A stretch of 37,050 nt of DNA from Actinomycetota bacterium (lineage in GTDB: Bacteria; Actinomycetota; Acidimicrobiia; Acidimicrobiales; Ilumatobacteraceae): assembly GCA_005793215.1 (NCBI GenBank), contig SXPV01000031.1, positions 1 to 37,050 on the forward strand, written 5' to 3'. Below the pieces are notes generated by a model. It had not been told where the DNA came from. It ran no database searches and worked only from the letters and a program-made list of their open reading frames with translations. Position numbers and translations under genes: made by a program. How positions within the stretch are numbered: the stretch's first letter is position 1; each line of letters starts with the position of its first letter. Shown one piece after another: positions 15,927 to 23,411 of this stretch.

Positions 15927-17945
15927 GTGGGCCTTCGTTTTACGTATTCGCGCTGGGATGGTACCCAGAAGGGTTTCGAGCTCGATGCCGACTCGTTGTT
16001 GAGTGAGATAACGGATGAACTCATTCACCACGGCGACCCGAACGCAGCCCTGCGTCGCATCATGCAGCAGGGATTGCGCGATCGCAATGGTCGGAACATC
16101 GAAGGCATCCGACAAGCGCTAGAGCGTCTCCGGGAAAAGCGAAAAGAAATTCGTGAGCGGGGGAACGTCGGGCACGAGTTCGACGATGTGGCCAGCGAGC
16201 TCAACGACATCGTGGACGAAGAACGTCTTGCCGTTGATTCAGCGGAGCGTGCCGCGATGGAGTCAGGTGATGCCCGTCGTGCCGACGTAGCCAAGGAATC
16301 AGCGATGAACCGTCGACTGCAACTCGACATGCTTCCCGATGACTTGGCCCGCAAGATCGAAGCGTTGTCGCACTATGACTTTCAGTCTCCAGAGGCACAG
16401 TTGCGTTTCGAGCAACTCTCCGAGCGACTGCGGGATCAGCTTTCCAAACGTCAGTTCGAGCAAGTGGCAAGTGGCATTGAGAACATCACTCCCGAAGCGC
16501 TGGCGCGGATGAACGAGATGATGAAAGCACTCAACGACATGATCGAGCGTCGGCAGCGCGGCGAGGATCCACAGTTCGAAGAATTCATGAAGAAGTTCGG
16601 GGAGTTCTTCCCGGAGAACCCTGCCACACTCGACGAACTCCTCGAACTAATCGCCAAACGCATGGCAGCAGCCCAAGCCATTCTCAACTCGATGACTCCC
16701 GAACAACGTGCCGAGTTGCAGGAGCTCACCGACCAGATGCTTGGCGACAACGAAGTTCGTGAGCAGATGCAGCGACTCAATGCCAACATGCAGGCAATGT
16801 TCCCCAACATGGGGTGGGGCGACTCGCAGGAATTCACGGGCGACCAACCAATGCCTTTCGGCGAGGCCTTGCGAAGCATGCAAGAACTGAGTGATCTGAA
16901 TGATCTCGAGCAGTTCCTGCAGAACGCCACCTCGCCGTCTGCGCTGCAAGAAGTGGATCTCGACAAGGTTCGAGACCTCCTGGGTGACGTGACGGCAGAG
17001 TCGTTGGATCGGCTTGCACGACTGACGGAGACCCTCCGACAGGCGGGACTCGTCGATCAAAAGGAAGGACGTCTGGAGCTCACACCGAGAGGATTGCGAA
17101 AAATCGGAAAGCAGGCTCTGAGCGACCTGTTTGGCCAGTTGGAGCGTGACACTCTCGGCCAACACCGAATCGAGCGCATTGGCACCGGGCATGAACGGGC
17201 GCATGACACCAAGCCATATGAGTATGGCGACCCGTTTCACCTCGACCTGCAGCAAACGCTCCGCAACACGCTGCGTCGGCAAGGTGGCGGATTGCCATTG
17301 AGGCTCTCCCCGGACGACTTTGAGATCGATCAGACCGAGCAACTCACTCGGTCGTCCACCGTGTTGATGGTGGACCTTTCGCTGTCCATGCCGATGCGAG
17401 ACAACTTTTTACCCGCCAAAAAGGTGGCCATGGCCCTGCATTCGCTGATTTCGTCGCAGTTCCCACGGGACTACTTGGGCCTCGTTGGATTCAGCGAGAC
17501 GGCTCGCGAGTTGCGCCACGACCAGCTCCCCGAAGTGTCCTGGGACTTCGTCTACGGCACAAATATGCAGCATGGTTTCGCACTTGCCCGACGCATGTTG
17601 GCCCGCCAGTCGGGCACCAAGCAAATCATCATGATTACGGATGGTGAACCAACGGCACATATTCGCCCCGACGGGGAGGTGTTCTTCAGCTATCCGCCCG
17701 CATACTCCACGATTGAAACCACCCTGCGCGAGGTCATGCGTTGCACGCGTGACGACATTCGGATCAACACCTTCATGCTCGACGCCGATGGTGCTTTGCG
17801 CAGTTTCATCGAGCAACTCACCGCAATCAACAAAGGACGGGCGTTCTTCACCACACCAGAGACCCTCGGTGAGTACGTGCTGGTGGACTTCTTGGAACAC
17901 AAGCGATTGCTGCGCGCCACTGGTGGTCGTCGCCGAGCGAGTTAG
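15927..17945 (+). CDS. VWA-domain protein, partner of the AAA+ ATPase
   Basis: 672 residues starting VGLRFTYSRWDGTQ at GTG 15927. The N-terminal two thirds are highly charged and helical (many Glu, Arg, Gln and Met; repeated ERL/EQL heptad-like stretches between about 50 and 400). The C-terminal third is a von Willebrand A domain (about 475-660) with an intact MIDAS: DLSLS starting at Asp483, a Thr in the VYGTN loop and TDGEP. No signal peptide or membrane helix, so it is cytoplasmic. In MoxR/ChlI-type systems the VWA partner recruits substrate to the AAA+ ring via MIDAS-bound metal. The length equals my memory of the mycobacterial Rv0959-like protein. An imperfect inverted repeat follows the stop. 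Confidence 0.85.
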   Translation: MGLRFTYSRWDGTQKGFELDADSLLSEITDELIHHGDPNAALRRIMQQGLRDRNGRNIEGIRQALERLREKRKEIRERGNVGHEFDDVASELNDIVDEERLAVDSAERAAMESGDARRADVAKESAMNRRLQLDMLPDDLARKIEALSHYDFQSPEAQLRFEQLSERLRDQLSKRQFEQVASGIENITPEALARMNEMMKALNDMIERRQRGEDPQFEEFMKKFGEFFPENPATLDELLELIAKRMAAAQAILNSMTPEQRAELQELTDQMLGDNEVREQMQRLNANMQAMFPNMGWGDSQEFTGDQPMPFGEALRSMQELSDLNDLEQFLQNATSPSALQEVDLDKVRDLLGDVTAESLDRLARLTETLRQAGLVDQKEGRLELTPRGLRKIGKQALSDLFGQLERDTLGQHRIERIGTGHERAHDTKPYEYGDPFHLDLQQTLRNTLRRQGGGLPLRLSPDDFEIDQTEQLTRSSTVLMVDLSLSMPMRDNFLPAKKVAMALHSLISSQFPRDYLGLVGFSETARELRHDQLPEVSWDFVYGTNMQHGFALARRMLARQSGTKQIIMITDGEPTAHIRPDGEVFFSYPPAYSTIETTLREVMRCTRDDIRINTFMLDADGALRSFIEQLTAINKGRAFFTTPETLGEYVLVDFLEHKRLLRATGGRRRAS

Positions 17946-17996
17946 TCGGACCGGGCGTCGCTCGACGTTGTCGCTCGTCGGCTCGACCGTCCGACT
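17944..17996 (+). terminator. Inverted repeat after the VWA gene
   Basis: AGTCGGAC (17944-17951, overlapping the stop) and GTCCGACT (17989-17996) are perfect 8-bp inverted arms around a 37-nt GC-rich loop that can fold further. It could be a terminator or an operator for the following whiB gene. Confidence 0.35.
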
Positions 17997-18065
17997 TGCA
18001 ATTGCACCCGTCCATCTGTCAGAATGACACGGCTGTTATTTGGGCGGGGTAGGAAGAAGGACTCA

Positions 18066-18344
18066 GTGAATCAACGAATTGAAGCGACGGAAGGTGACGA
18101 CCGCGCATGGCAAGACCAGGCCAATTGCTTGGGAGTGGACCCCGACCTCTTTTTCCCCGAACGCGGTGCCTCCACCCGCGAAGCCAAAGAGGTGTGTCGG
18201 GGCTGCGAAGTACGCCAACAATGCCTGGAATATGCCCTGGCCAACGGTGAGAAGTTCGGAATCTGGGGCGGGCTCTCTGAGCGCGAGCGCCGACGACTCC
18301 GTCGTCAGCGTGCGCAGGCCAATCGCAGTTCGATCACTGCCTAG
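18066..18344 (+). CDS. WhiB-family Fe-S transcription factor
   Basis: A 92-residue regulator found only in Actinobacteria and their phages. Four cysteines bind a [4Fe-4S] cluster: Cys21 (QANC), Cys44 and Cys47 (VCRGC) and Cys53 (QQC). The beta-turn GIWGG (65-69) is followed by a basic DNA-binding tail SERERRRLRRQR. Such proteins usually bind the primary sigma factor and respond to redox or NO. The start is set at GTG 18066 because AGGAAGAAGGA immediately precedes it. An in-frame ATG at 18024 would add 14 residues, MTRLLFGRGRKKDS, without family support. About 120 bp of intergenic DNA upstream (with the palindrome GCAATTGC at 17998-18005) probably holds its promoter, but I cannot mark a clear -10. 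Confidence 0.93.
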   Translation: MNQRIEATEGDDRAWQDQANCLGVDPDLFFPERGASTREAKEVCRGCEVRQQCLEYALANGEKFGIWGGLSERERRRLRRQRAQANRSSITA

Positions 18345-18355
18345 CCCTTGCTAGG
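18340..18355 (+). terminator. Short hairpin at the end of whiB, overlapping the tatA -10
   Basis: CCTAGC-CCTT-GCTAGG is a perfect 6-bp stem. It contains the whiB TAG stop and runs into the tatA -10 (18352-18357). It may be a weak terminator or attenuate read-through into tatA. Confidence 0.35.
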
Positions 18356-18357
18356 GT
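18352..18357 (+). promoter_or_regulatory. -10 element TAGGGT of tatA
   Basis: TAGGGT ends 6 nt before the ATG at 18364 with no ribosome-binding site between, so the transcript is probably leaderless. Confidence 0.55.
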
Positions 18358-18363
18358 GCTGAT

Positions 18364-18552
18364 ATGCCAGGTGGACCAGAGATTTGGATCATCGTTGCAC
18401 TCGCTGTGGTGCTATTCGGTGGCTCGCGCCTCCCAAAGATTGCCCGAAACTTGGGTCGTGCCCAGGGTGAGTTGAAGAAGGGCCTTTCGGAAGGCAACGC
18501 CGAAGTCAACAAAGAGCAAAAGCCAGAGAGCGGCTCCACACCGCAAGCCTGA
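18364..18552 (+). CDS. tatA: Twin-arginine translocase subunit TatA/E
   Basis: A 62-residue component of the Tat pore, which exports folded proteins across the cytoplasmic membrane. The short N-terminal stretch MPGGPEIW leads into a single membrane helix (about 7-20, IWIIVALAVVLFGG). The FGGSRLPKIARNLG hinge and amphipathic helix are diagnostic of the family, followed by a charged tail of about 25 residues. The length is at the short end for actinobacterial TatA. No tatB or tatC is in the window. The gene sits 19 bp after whiB with its own -10 box and converges on ppx, 16 bp away. Confidence 0.93.
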   Translation: MPGGPEIWIIVALAVVLFGGSRLPKIARNLGRAQGELKKGLSEGNAEVNKEQKPESGSTPQA

Positions 18553-18577
18553 GGCCGGTGTCTGAGGCTCAGGCCTC
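18547..18577. terminator. Hairpins between tatA and ppx
   Basis: GAGGC-TCAG-GCCTC (18564-18577) is a perfect small hairpin covering the ppx stop. Alternatively GCCTGAG (18547-18553) pairs with CTCAGGC (18568-18574). They lie in the 16-bp gap between converging genes and are a plausible bidirectional terminator. Confidence 0.4.
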
Positions 18578-20107
18578 GCTGAGTTTCACTTTTCGTTTGC
18601 TGACGTCAGCCAACAGGCCCTTGCGCTCGTTGGCGGCATAGAGGTTGAGCGAAATATCGTTCTTTTTCCCTCGTGACTTGGCGGTTATCAATAGTTCACT
18701 CGTGCTCACCTTGACCGAGATGGTCTTCACGCGTGCGTCGTAGGTGCGATCGAGCCCGATGGCAATCCGCAGGATCCCCGCGAGATGTTGCACGATTCGT
18801 TGGTCGGTACTGGACAGTGCGGAAAACTCGGTGTGCTCGGTCTTGGGGACGCTCTTTCGGTGGTAGCGCGCCACCTGGGCGATGATCTCCACCTCGCGAT
18901 CGGTGAGGCCCATGAGTTCCGAATTCCGTATGAGGTAATAGGAGTGCAGGTGGTGTTTGGCGTGTGACACCACCACCCCAACGTTGGCCAGCAGGCTCGC
19001 GAACTCCAGATAGCGACGCCACTCGGGTTGTAGGTTCAGCGGTTCCTCGAGCTGTTCGAAGAGCTGGATTGCCAATTCGGCGACGTGCTGCGAGTGCTCC
19101 GGACGGTCGTCGCAACGGTCGGCAAGTTGTTGCACACTTCGCCGTGCTGCATCATGATCGTCGTCCACCTCAATGAGGCCTTCACGGCGCAGCGTGTCGA
19201 GTAGCAGTCCCTCGCGAAGTGCGTAGTCGGAGAACATCAACGACTTCAGTTCGAAGACGTCGACTACTCCCTCGAGGATCAGGGCCCCAGCCAGGATGAT
19301 GTCGGCGCGATTTGGTTCCAGGCCAAATAGCTTCACGCGCTCGTCGATGGTGGGAGCACTTTGCAGGGCAGTCACCACCGACCGCACCTCGTCGGCAGAG
19401 AACTCGAATCGGTTCATGCTCTTTGGTTCCGACGCGCCGCGTGTGTGCAAGATGATTCGCGCAATCGTTTCTGCAGTACCGGACGAGGTGGCCACCGCCT
19501 CGAATCCCAACTCCATCACCTCTGGTGCCACCACCGACAACGACGAACGAATGAAAGAGCGACAACTAGGAATGGCGCTCGGGTGCAAGGTTGTACCGGC
19601 GAAGAAACGGTCGGTAAGTCGCACCGCGCCGAGTTTGAAACTGCGGGCGAACATTACTTCGTCATCGAGACCAACCACCACCTCGGTGCTACCGCCACCG
19701 ATATCGCACACGAACATCGATTGATCGTGGATACCGATGGCGTTCAGAACTCCAAGGTGGATGAGGCGAGCCTCCTCCACACCGGAGATGACTTCGATAT
19801 CGATGCCGGTTGCCTTGCGAACCTGCTTGATGAACTCCGATCGATTCTTTGCCTCGCGAACGGCGCTGGTTGCCACGGCGCGAACTTCGGCACCATGTGA
19901 TGAAGCAATCTCCGCCATGCGGGCAAGGCTCTTTACTCCACGCCCGATTGCCTCTTCGGAGAGTTGCTTCATATCGCCACCGCCGTGGCCGAGTCGAACC
20001 ACATCCTTCTCGCGCGTGACCACTTCGAAGCCACCGGGAACGGGTTTGGCAATCACCAAATGAAAGCTGTTGGTGCCAATGTCCAGCGCGGCTACGAGCT
20101 CGCTCAT
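18569..20107 (-). CDS. ppx: Exopolyphosphatase / pppGpp phosphatase (Ppx/GppA)
   Basis: A 512-residue member of the ASKHA family that hydrolyses polyphosphate, or pppGpp, in the cytoplasm. It shows the phosphate-1 loop ALDIGTNSFHLV (7-18), the catalytic Glu in SGVEEARLIHLGV, the phosphate-2 loop CDIGGGSTEV and SSGTAETIARI. Beyond about residue 320 there is an HD-like helical domain with several His (SHAKHHLHSYYL), as in the long E. coli-type Ppx (513 residues). The frame is open back to 20470, but the ATG at 20107 starts exactly at the conserved N-terminus and has TATCGT 8 nt upstream. It is divergent from the small gene that leads into ppk, so synthesis and breakdown of polyphosphate lie back to back. 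Confidence 0.9.
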   Translation of the reverse strand: MSELVAALDIGTNSFHLVIAKPVPGGFEVVTREKDVVRLGHGGGDMKQLSEEAIGRGVKSLARMAEIASSHGAEVRAVATSAVREAKNRSEFIKQVRKATGIDIEVISGVEEARLIHLGVLNAIGIHDQSMFVCDIGGGSTEVVVGLDDEVMFARSFKLGAVRLTDRFFAGTTLHPSAIPSCRSFIRSSLSVVAPEVMELGFEAVATSSGTAETIARIILHTRGASEPKSMNRFEFSADEVRSVVTALQSAPTIDERVKLFGLEPNRADIILAGALILEGVVDVFELKSLMFSDYALREGLLLDTLRREGLIEVDDDHDAARRSVQQLADRCDDRPEHSQHVAELAIQLFEQLEEPLNLQPEWRRYLEFASLLANVGVVVSHAKHHLHSYYLIRNSELMGLTDREVEIIAQVARYHRKSVPKTEHTEFSALSSTDQRIVQHLAGILRIAIGLDRTYDARVKTISVKVSTSELLITAKSRGKKNDISLNLYAANERKGLLADVSKRKVKLSEA

Positions 20108-20115
20108 TCGTTCCG

Positions 20116-20125
20116 ACGATAGCCT
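20116..20125. promoter_or_regulatory. Overlapping divergent -10 elements of ppx and the 85-residue gene
   Basis: TATCGT on the minus strand (20116-20121, 8 nt before the ppx ATG) and TAGCCT on the plus strand (20120-20125) share the TA at 20120-20121. The plus-strand box would give a short leader containing GAGGAG (20136-20141) before the ATG at 20147. Only one polymerase could occupy the site at a time. Confidence 0.4.
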
Positions 20126-20146
20126 CTCTGTTCCCGAGGAGTCCCC

Positions 20147-20404
20147 ATGTCTGACGTCACCAAAGAGCCACCCCGAGCCCACATCCGCATTACCTACACC
20201 GGTCCGGTGTACCCCCACTGGGAGATCGTCGGCGACTACGGCGATCCTGAACTCATCGATGAGTTCGCCCGTCGCGCCTACATGCGACTCCTGTACGTTC
20301 CGATGAAGGACAGCCAGTTCCGCCGCAATCGTGAGCGCATCAACAAGGATGCCGAGAACGAGAACGTCAGCGTGGAGTGGTTTCCGGTCGAAGTCAACAA
20401 CTAG
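20147..20404 (+). CDS. Small conserved-looking protein of unknown function upstream of ppk
   Basis: An 85-residue soluble protein that I do not recognise. It begins MSDVTKEPPRAHIRITYTGP, contains the aromatic strand VYPHWEIVGDYGD, a helix ELIDEFARRAYMRLL, a basic stretch KDSQFRRNRERINKDAENE and a final strand VSVEWFPVEVNN. A beta-alpha-beta layout fits a small folded domain. It has a good ribosome site (GAGGAG, 5 nt before ATG 20147), which with its normal codon use argues that it is a real gene. It lies between ppx (divergent) and ppk (49 bp downstream, same strand), so a link to polyphosphate metabolism is possible by context only. Confidence 0.65.
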   Translation: MSDVTKEPPRAHIRITYTGPVYPHWEIVGDYGDPELIDEFARRAYMRLLYVPMKDSQFRRNRERINKDAENENVSVEWFPVEVNN

Positions 20405-20413
20405 CCCCTTTCC

Positions 20414-20445
20414 CCGCGTACGTGAGCCGGGCAGTCCGCGTACGT
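20414..20445 (+). promoter_or_regulatory. Direct repeat upstream of ppk, candidate operator
   Basis: CCGCGTACGT occurs at 20414-20423 and again at 20436-20445, a perfect 10-bp repeat with 22-bp centre-to-centre spacing, i.e. two helical turns. It ends 8 bp before the GTG of ppk. The spacing suits two protomers on one DNA face, but the half-site is not the GTTCA type seen before phoU. Confidence 0.4.
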
Positions 20446-20453
20446 CGTAAACG

Positions 20454-22580
20454 GTGAATGAACCTTCCATGACGACGCGGAAAATTCAGCCAGCTTCTCG
20501 CACCCTCGAGCGAGCGGATGAATATGGTGCTGATATCGATTCCCCATTCATCAACCGCGAGTTGAGTTGGCTCGACTTCAACGAGCGTGTGCTGTCCCTC
20601 GCTCTTGGGTCCCAATTGCCACTACTGGAACGGATCCGATTCCTGGCGATCAGTGCTTCAAATCTGGATGAGTTCTACCAGGTTCGCGTCGCTGCTCTGC
20701 ACGATCAGATTGCCGCCGAGGTCACCGAGCTCAGTCTCGATGGTCGCACGCCAACACAGCAGTTGGCCGAAGTCTCGGTGCGAGTACAGGAGTTCGTCGC
20801 CAAGCAAGAACGATTGCTGATGAGCGAGTTGCTTCCGACGCTCGCAGCGAACGGCGTCAAGATCGTGAAGTGGGCAAAGTTGGGCAAGAGGGTTCGCGAA
20901 GCACTCACTACCGACTACGAGAGCAGAATTTTCCCCATCCTGACCCCTCTGGCGGTCGATCCGTCGCATCCGTTTCCGTACATTTCCAATCTGGCACTCA
21001 ACCTGGCGGTGACGGTTCGAGATACCGAATCCGGCGAAGAACACTTTGCGCGGGTGAAAGTGCCGCGCAACTTCCCGCGATTCATCCCGATTCCCGCCTC
21101 ACACGACTTCATCTTGTTGGAGGACCTCATCGAGGCACACCTAGATCGACTGTTTCCGGGAATGGAAATCGTCAGCGTGTCGCGGTTCCGGGTAACTCGC
21201 AATGCCGACCTATCGGTCGACGACGAGGACGCCGAGGATCTTCTTGCAGCAGTGGAGATGGAGCTTCGCCGTCGTCGTTTTGGTCGCGCAGTTCGACTGG
21301 AAGTACAAACCAACGTGCGTGAAGCAGCACTTGCCCGTATGTGTGCAGAGTTGGAGTTGGAACCTGTCGACGTGATTCGGCACGACTCGTTCGTGGAGTT
21401 GTCGGCTCTGCAGCAGCTCGCAAACCTGGACATGCCGAAACTTCGATTCAAGCCATGGACTCCGGTGACGGCTGGACGCCTCGCGGCTGCCGACGAAGCG
21501 GGGAAGTCGATGTTCGACGTCATTCGCTCACGACAGCTGTTGGTGCACCACCCGTACGAGTCATTCGCCTCATCCACGGAAATGTTCGTGGAGCAGGCGG
21601 CTCGCGACCCCAAGGTGTTGTCGATCAAGATGACCCTCTACCGCACCTCTGGCGATAGCCAGATCGCGCGACACCTGATTCGCGCAGCCGAGGCGGGCAA
21701 ACAGGTGGCGGTGGTACTGGAGTTGAAGGCGCGATTTGATGAGGCTCGAAACGTCAGTTGGGCACGGGAGTTGGAACTCGCCGGCGTGCACGTGAACTAC
21801 GGGTTGGTGGGTTTGAAGACGCACTCCAAGTGCATCTTGGTGGTGCGCGAGGAGGCAGGGGGTATTCGTCGGTACGTGCACCTGGCGACTGGCAACTACA
21901 ACTCGGTAACCGCACGCGTGTATGAGGACATCGGATTCTTCACTTGTGAAGAAGCGGTGGGTCGCGATGCCACTCAGTTGTTCAACTATCTCACCGGTTA
22001 CGGTCGCGAGCCGAAGTACGAACAGCTCTACGTTGCCCCGCACCAATTGAAGAAAGAGATCATTGCGCTCATCGAGCATGAGGCCACCTTTGCGGACCGA
22101 GGTCGCATCACGCTCAAGTTGAATGCGGTACAGGACCCAGAGGTGATCAAGGCGTTGTATGCAGCAAGTTCCGCAGGCGTCAAGATCGACCTCATCGTGC
22201 GCGGAATCTGTTGTATGCGGGCCGGTGTGCCCGGGCTCTCCGACAACATCACGATTCGATCGATTCTCGGCAGGTACCTCGAGCACTCACGCATCTACCG
22301 CTTCGATCATGGACACGACGGTGATGAGCCGCTGCACTTGATCGGTTCCGCAGACCTGATGATTCGAAACTTGAAGGGTCGAGTCGAGACCCTGGTTCGC
22401 TTGACCCATCCAAAGCACCGGGCATGGCTCGATACGGCGTTGTCGTTCCTCTTGGATGACCACAATGTGCACTATCGGATGGGGGCCGACAACGTCTGGA
22501 CGCAGGTAGGCGAGCATCACACCCCAAACGATGCCCAGCGACAGCTCTACGAGTGGGTGGTGGCAACACAGTCTCGCTAG
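20454..22580 (+). CDS. ppk: Polyphosphate kinase 1
   Basis: About 708 residues. It reversibly transfers the gamma-phosphate of ATP to polyphosphate at the membrane face of the cytoplasm. The four-domain layout is visible: N-terminal helical domain starting at FINRELSWLDFNERVL, head domain, then C1 and C2 phospholipase-D-like domains. His476 in VHLATGNYN is the phosphorylated histidine and His611 in LEHSRIYRF the second active-site histidine. ALYAASSAGVKIDLIVRGICC and LIGSADLMIRNL are further signatures. The start could be GTG 20454 or ATG 20469; neither has a strong ribosome site. The first 30 residues are not conserved, so they do not decide. It is followed after 97 bp by the phoU-senX3-regX3 operon. 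Confidence 0.95.
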   Translation: MNEPSMTTRKIQPASRTLERADEYGADIDSPFINRELSWLDFNERVLSLALGSQLPLLERIRFLAISASNLDEFYQVRVAALHDQIAAEVTELSLDGRTPTQQLAEVSVRVQEFVAKQERLLMSELLPTLAANGVKIVKWAKLGKRVREALTTDYESRIFPILTPLAVDPSHPFPYISNLALNLAVTVRDTESGEEHFARVKVPRNFPRFIPIPASHDFILLEDLIEAHLDRLFPGMEIVSVSRFRVTRNADLSVDDEDAEDLLAAVEMELRRRRFGRAVRLEVQTNVREAALARMCAELELEPVDVIRHDSFVELSALQQLANLDMPKLRFKPWTPVTAGRLAAADEAGKSMFDVIRSRQLLVHHPYESFASSTEMFVEQAARDPKVLSIKMTLYRTSGDSQIARHLIRAAEAGKQVAVVLELKARFDEARNVSWARELELAGVHVNYGLVGLKTHSKCILVVREEAGGIRRYVHLATGNYNSVTARVYEDIGFFTCEEAVGRDATQLFNYLTGYGREPKYEQLYVAPHQLKKEIIALIEHEATFADRGRITLKLNAVQDPEVIKALYAASSAGVKIDLIVRGICCMRAGVPGLSDNITIRSILGRYLEHSRIYRFDHGHDGDEPLHLIGSADLMIRNLKGRVETLVRLTHPKHRAWLDTALSFLLDDHNVHYRMGADNVWTQVGEHHTPNDAQRQLYEWVVATQSR

Positions 22581-22584
22581 GTCA

Positions 22585-22628
22585 GTTCACGAACTGTTCA
22601 GCCGTTGTCCAACGGGTGTTCAGGTTTT
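22585..22628 (+). promoter_or_regulatory. Candidate PHO box: four 11-bp direct-repeat units upstream of phoU
   Basis: Units begin at 22585 (GTTCACGAACT), 22596 (GTTCAGCCGTT), 22607 (GTCCAACGGGT) and 22618 (GTTCAGGTTTT), i.e. exactly 11 bp apart. Three have GTTCA and the third has GTCCA. PhoP of Streptomyces and RegX3 of mycobacteria bind GTTCA-type direct repeats with 11-bp periodicity. RegX3 is encoded two genes downstream, so autoregulation is likely. The segment also contains CCGTT-GTCC-AACGG, which could form a weak ppk terminator hairpin instead. Confidence 0.6.
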
Positions 22629-22664
22629 TGCACGGAGTTACAGGGGTTGGGGGCGTAGCGTGCC

Positions 22665-22670
22665 TACCGT
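22665..22670 (+). promoter_or_regulatory. -10 element TACCGT of the phoU-senX3-regX3 operon
   Basis: TACCGT ends 7 nt before the ATG at 22678. It fits leaderless initiation and fixes the phoU start well downstream of the frame's first codon. Confidence 0.5.
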
Positions 22671-22677
22671 AGAGACC

Positions 22678-23397
22678 ATGGAAGAGACCAGAAAGTCGTA
22701 CCATTCCGAACTCGATGAGTTGAGAGCACTCGTGGTTCACCTCGGAGCCTCGGTGATTGAACTGATTCCCCGCGCCACGAACGTGTTGTTGAGCGGCGAT
22801 CTCGAGGGAGCGGATTATCTGGTGCAGTCCGACGACGAAATCGACGCGCGGGCACACGACATCGAAAGTCGAACCTTCGAGATCCTCGCGCTGCAAGCAC
22901 CAGTGGCAGGCGAACTGCGGCAGTTGGTGTCGATCATCAAGATTACGAGCGACCTCGAGCGTTCGGCAGATTTGGCGGTGAACATCTGCAAGGCGGCACG
23001 TCGGATCTACGGTAAGGAGATTGACCCCGTGTTGCGCGGTCTCATCTCCAAGATGAGTGAGCAAGCAGAGCAGTTGTATCAATCAGCCATCAATTCGTTC
23101 GCCGAGAACGATGCGGCAACGGCGGCAGCCATAGAGGACATGGACTCGTTCCTGGACGCCTTGCATCGACAGTTCGTTCAAGCGATCTTCGAAACTCATG
23201 CACGTGAACGAATGGACCTTCAACTGGCGGTGCAATTGGCAATCGTTGCACGCTTCTATGAGCGCATTGGCGATCATGCAGTAAACATCGGTGAGCGTGT
23301 GCAGTTTGCCCTCACCGGCTGGAAGCCCGAACTTCGGGCCATCCAACGCCAGCGTCAGCGTGATGCCACTGGCGAGTTTCCGATTACGAAGGGTTAA
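22678..23397 (+). CDS. phoU: Phosphate signalling protein PhoU
   Basis: A 239-residue, all-helical cytoplasmic protein made of two PhoU repeats (about 10-110 and 115-215). Metal-binding signatures of the family are visible as DLERSADLAVNICK in the first repeat and YERIGDHAVNIGERV in the second. PhoU links the Pst phosphate transporter to the sensor kinase and represses the regulon when phosphate is ample. Here it precedes senX3 by 14 bp, in an order reminiscent of actinobacteria. The pst genes are not in the window. The frame is open back to 22531, but the upstream codons are not PhoU-like, and METRK-type start METs with a -10 at 7 nt support 22678. Confidence 0.93.
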   Translation: MEETRKSYHSELDELRALVVHLGASVIELIPRATNVLLSGDLEGADYLVQSDDEIDARAHDIESRTFEILALQAPVAGELRQLVSIIKITSDLERSADLAVNICKAARRIYGKEIDPVLRGLISKMSEQAEQLYQSAINSFAENDAATAAAIEDMDSFLDALHRQFVQAIFETHARERMDLQLAVQLAIVARFYERIGDHAVNIGERVQFALTGWKPELRAIQRQRQRDATGEFPITKG

Positions 23398-23411
23398 CTG
23401 CAGCCATCGCG

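Noticed and set aside
20108-20470. N-terminal extension of ppx to 20470 (633 residues)
   Set aside because: It would overlap the whole 85-residue gene and the ppk start, and the Ppx fold begins exactly at the ATG of 20107.
22602-22615. CCGTT-GTCC-AACGG as a ppk terminator
   Set aside because: The stem is only 5 bp and the short T-run is 10 nt away. The 11-bp GTTCA phasing explains the same bases better, although both could apply.
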